A stretch of 64,000 bases of DNA. Source: Thauera sp. GTDB lineage: Bacteria; Pseudomonadota; Gammaproteobacteria; Burkholderiales; Rhodocyclaceae. Of this stretch, positions 63,249 to 64,000 are shown one piece after another (positions within the stretch are counted from its first letter, which is position 1; each line of letters begins with the position of its first letter). The stretch is from the NCBI GenBank assembly GCA_017302295.1, contig JAFLDS010000012.1, positions 1 to 64,000 on the forward strand, written 5' to 3'. The notes beneath the pieces are model-generated. The model saw only the letters and a program-made list of their open reading frames with translations, ran no database searches and was not told the origin of the DNA. The position numbers and the translations under genes are program-made.

Positions 63249-64000
63249 TTACGCCTGCTGGATGCCCGCGAGCAGCCAGCCGCCATTGCCGGCGCGCGGC
63301 TTCACCAGGTGCCAGATCTCGTCGATTGCCTCCGGCGCGGCGTCCCGGTCTTCGCGGACGAGGCCGCTATAGCGGACGCTTACCACGTAGCGCGAGGCTT
63401 CTTCCACCACCTCGAGCACCTGGGCATCGATCTGCACGATATCGGTCTGCTGTGCCGGTTCGCCACGGCCGAGAATGTTGGTCTTCAGCTCGGCAAACAT
63501 TTCCGGGGTCGTGAACTCACGCAGGTCGTCCAGATTGCCGGCGTCGTGCGAGGCCTGCAGGCGGATGAAGTTGACCTTGGCCTGGCGGACGAAGGCGGCT
63601 TCATCGAAGTCGGCCGGGAGCGTACGGTCAGCGGCGGGGGCGTCGCTGAATTGAGTCGCGGCGCCGGGCAGAGGATCAGCCGCCGTGCGCTGAATTGCAG
63701 GTTCGTGAGTCTGGGGTGCGGGACCGGCGTACTGCATGCCGTTCGCACCGGCCATGGCGGGCTGCGCACCGCCGGCGCGGCGGCGCATGATCAGGCCGAC
63801 GACGACCAGCACCGCCATCACCAGCAGGCCGATCATCATCATCGACGCCAGTTCCTCGCCGAAGCCGAGGTGCGATGCCAGTGCGGCAAGGCCGAGACCG
63901 GCGGCGAGGCCGGCCAGCGGTCCCATCCACGAGCGCTTCGGCTGGGCCTGTGGCGCGGCGGCCGCAGCAGGCGCACGAGTGGCTGCTGATGCGGTCGGCG
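63249..64000 (-). CDS. Tim44-like domain protein (5' end outside window)
   Basis: The C-terminal 250 residues of a Tim44/MBA1-like membrane protein. The frame is open to the window edge, and the usual signal peptide and Ala/Pro-rich N terminus must lie beyond 64000. Visible parts are PKRSWMGPLAGLAAGLGLAA, a membrane segment (MMMIGLLVMAVLVVVGLIM), a low-complexity linker, and the Tim44-like domain with FDEAAFVRQAKVNFIRLQAS and FTTPEMFAELKTNILGRGE. The domain often binds membranes or unfolded proteins; the bacterial role is not established. Confidence 0.85.
   Translation of the reverse strand, partial: PTASAATRAPAAAAAPQAQPKRSWMGPLAGLAAGLGLAALASHLGFGEELASMMMIGLLVMAVLVVVGLIMRRRAGGAQPAMAGANGMQYAGPAPQTHEPAIQRTAADPLPGAATQFSDAPAADRTLPADFDEAAFVRQAKVNFIRLQASHDAGNLDDLREFTTPEMFAELKTNILGRGEPAQQTDIVQIDAQVLEVVEEASRYVVSVRYSGLVREDRDAAPEAIDEIWHLVKPRAGNGGWLLAGIQQA

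Overview
The window looks like a stretch of chromosome from a GC-rich betaproteobacterium, most likely of the Rhodocyclales/Zoogloeaceae type (Thauera, Azoarcus or Aromatoleum relatives). This is an inference from base composition, from the aromatic and alcohol catabolism genes, and from paired genes such as DUF2868/DUF3482 and the large NAD-dependent glutamate dehydrogenase. I saw no rRNA, tRNA, CRISPR array, prophage or complete insertion sequence. The only mobile-DNA trace is a broken tyrosine recombinase end fused to a broken parE near 1.3 kb, plus two families of palindromic intergenic repeats.

Layout. 0-1.5 kb: the 3' end of sbcC, an intact parD antitoxin, then a truncated parE joined to a frameshifted recombinase remnant. 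1.9-8.3 kb: a signalling operon (HD-GYP response regulator, exported PAS protein, large hybrid histidine kinase). 8.6-16.4 kb, minus strand: a catabolic block with a DUF1805 protein, a feruloyl-CoA-synthase-type ligase, a quinone-oxidoreductase-like MDR enzyme, a LivK-like binding protein, an acyl-CoA dehydrogenase, an alpha/beta hydrolase and a NicX-like ring-cleaving dioxygenase homologue. A glutathione transferase and a TetR regulator run divergently from it (16.6-17.9 kb). 17.9-23.8 kb, minus strand: a Tat-exported small subunit, a GMC oxidoreductase, an aldehyde dehydrogenase and an AcoR-like sigma-54 activator. A good -24/-12 promoter and palindromic upstream sites precede this unit.

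24-29 kb: an Fe-S protein, a DUF457 membrane protein, a membrane-anchored thioredoxin-fold protein, a two-domain kinase and a lipoprotein with a very long Arg/Glu helix. 29.2-35.8 kb: a TetR repressor with a divergent RND efflux operon (acrA-acrB-oprM type) and a clear double operator, followed by a CobW-family GTPase. 37-49 kb: adenine/adenosine deaminase, the DUF2868-DUF3482 membrane GTPase pair, an EF-hand-like protein, NAD-glutamate dehydrogenase, a NERD/UvrD-like helicase and a MarC protein. 50-54.5 kb: a TonB-dependent receptor, a periplasmic binding protein and a membrane diguanylate cyclase in one operon. 54.5-64 kb: recC without recB or recD, a cupin, a TraT-like lipoprotein, an SGNH hydrolase, a small membrane protein, a degenerate NodU/CmcH-type carbamoyltransferase, a YbaN protein and the 3' part of a Tim44-like gene.

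The two strongest leads are (1) the NicX-like dioxygenase with an adjacent alpha/beta hydrolase inside an acyl-CoA-type catabolic cluster, which does not match a pathway I recognise, and (2) the alcohol/aldehyde oxidation operon, where the sigma-54 promoter, palindromic activator sites and cognate activator gene can all be seen in the sequence. All functional assignments come from reading motifs by eye; no database search was run.
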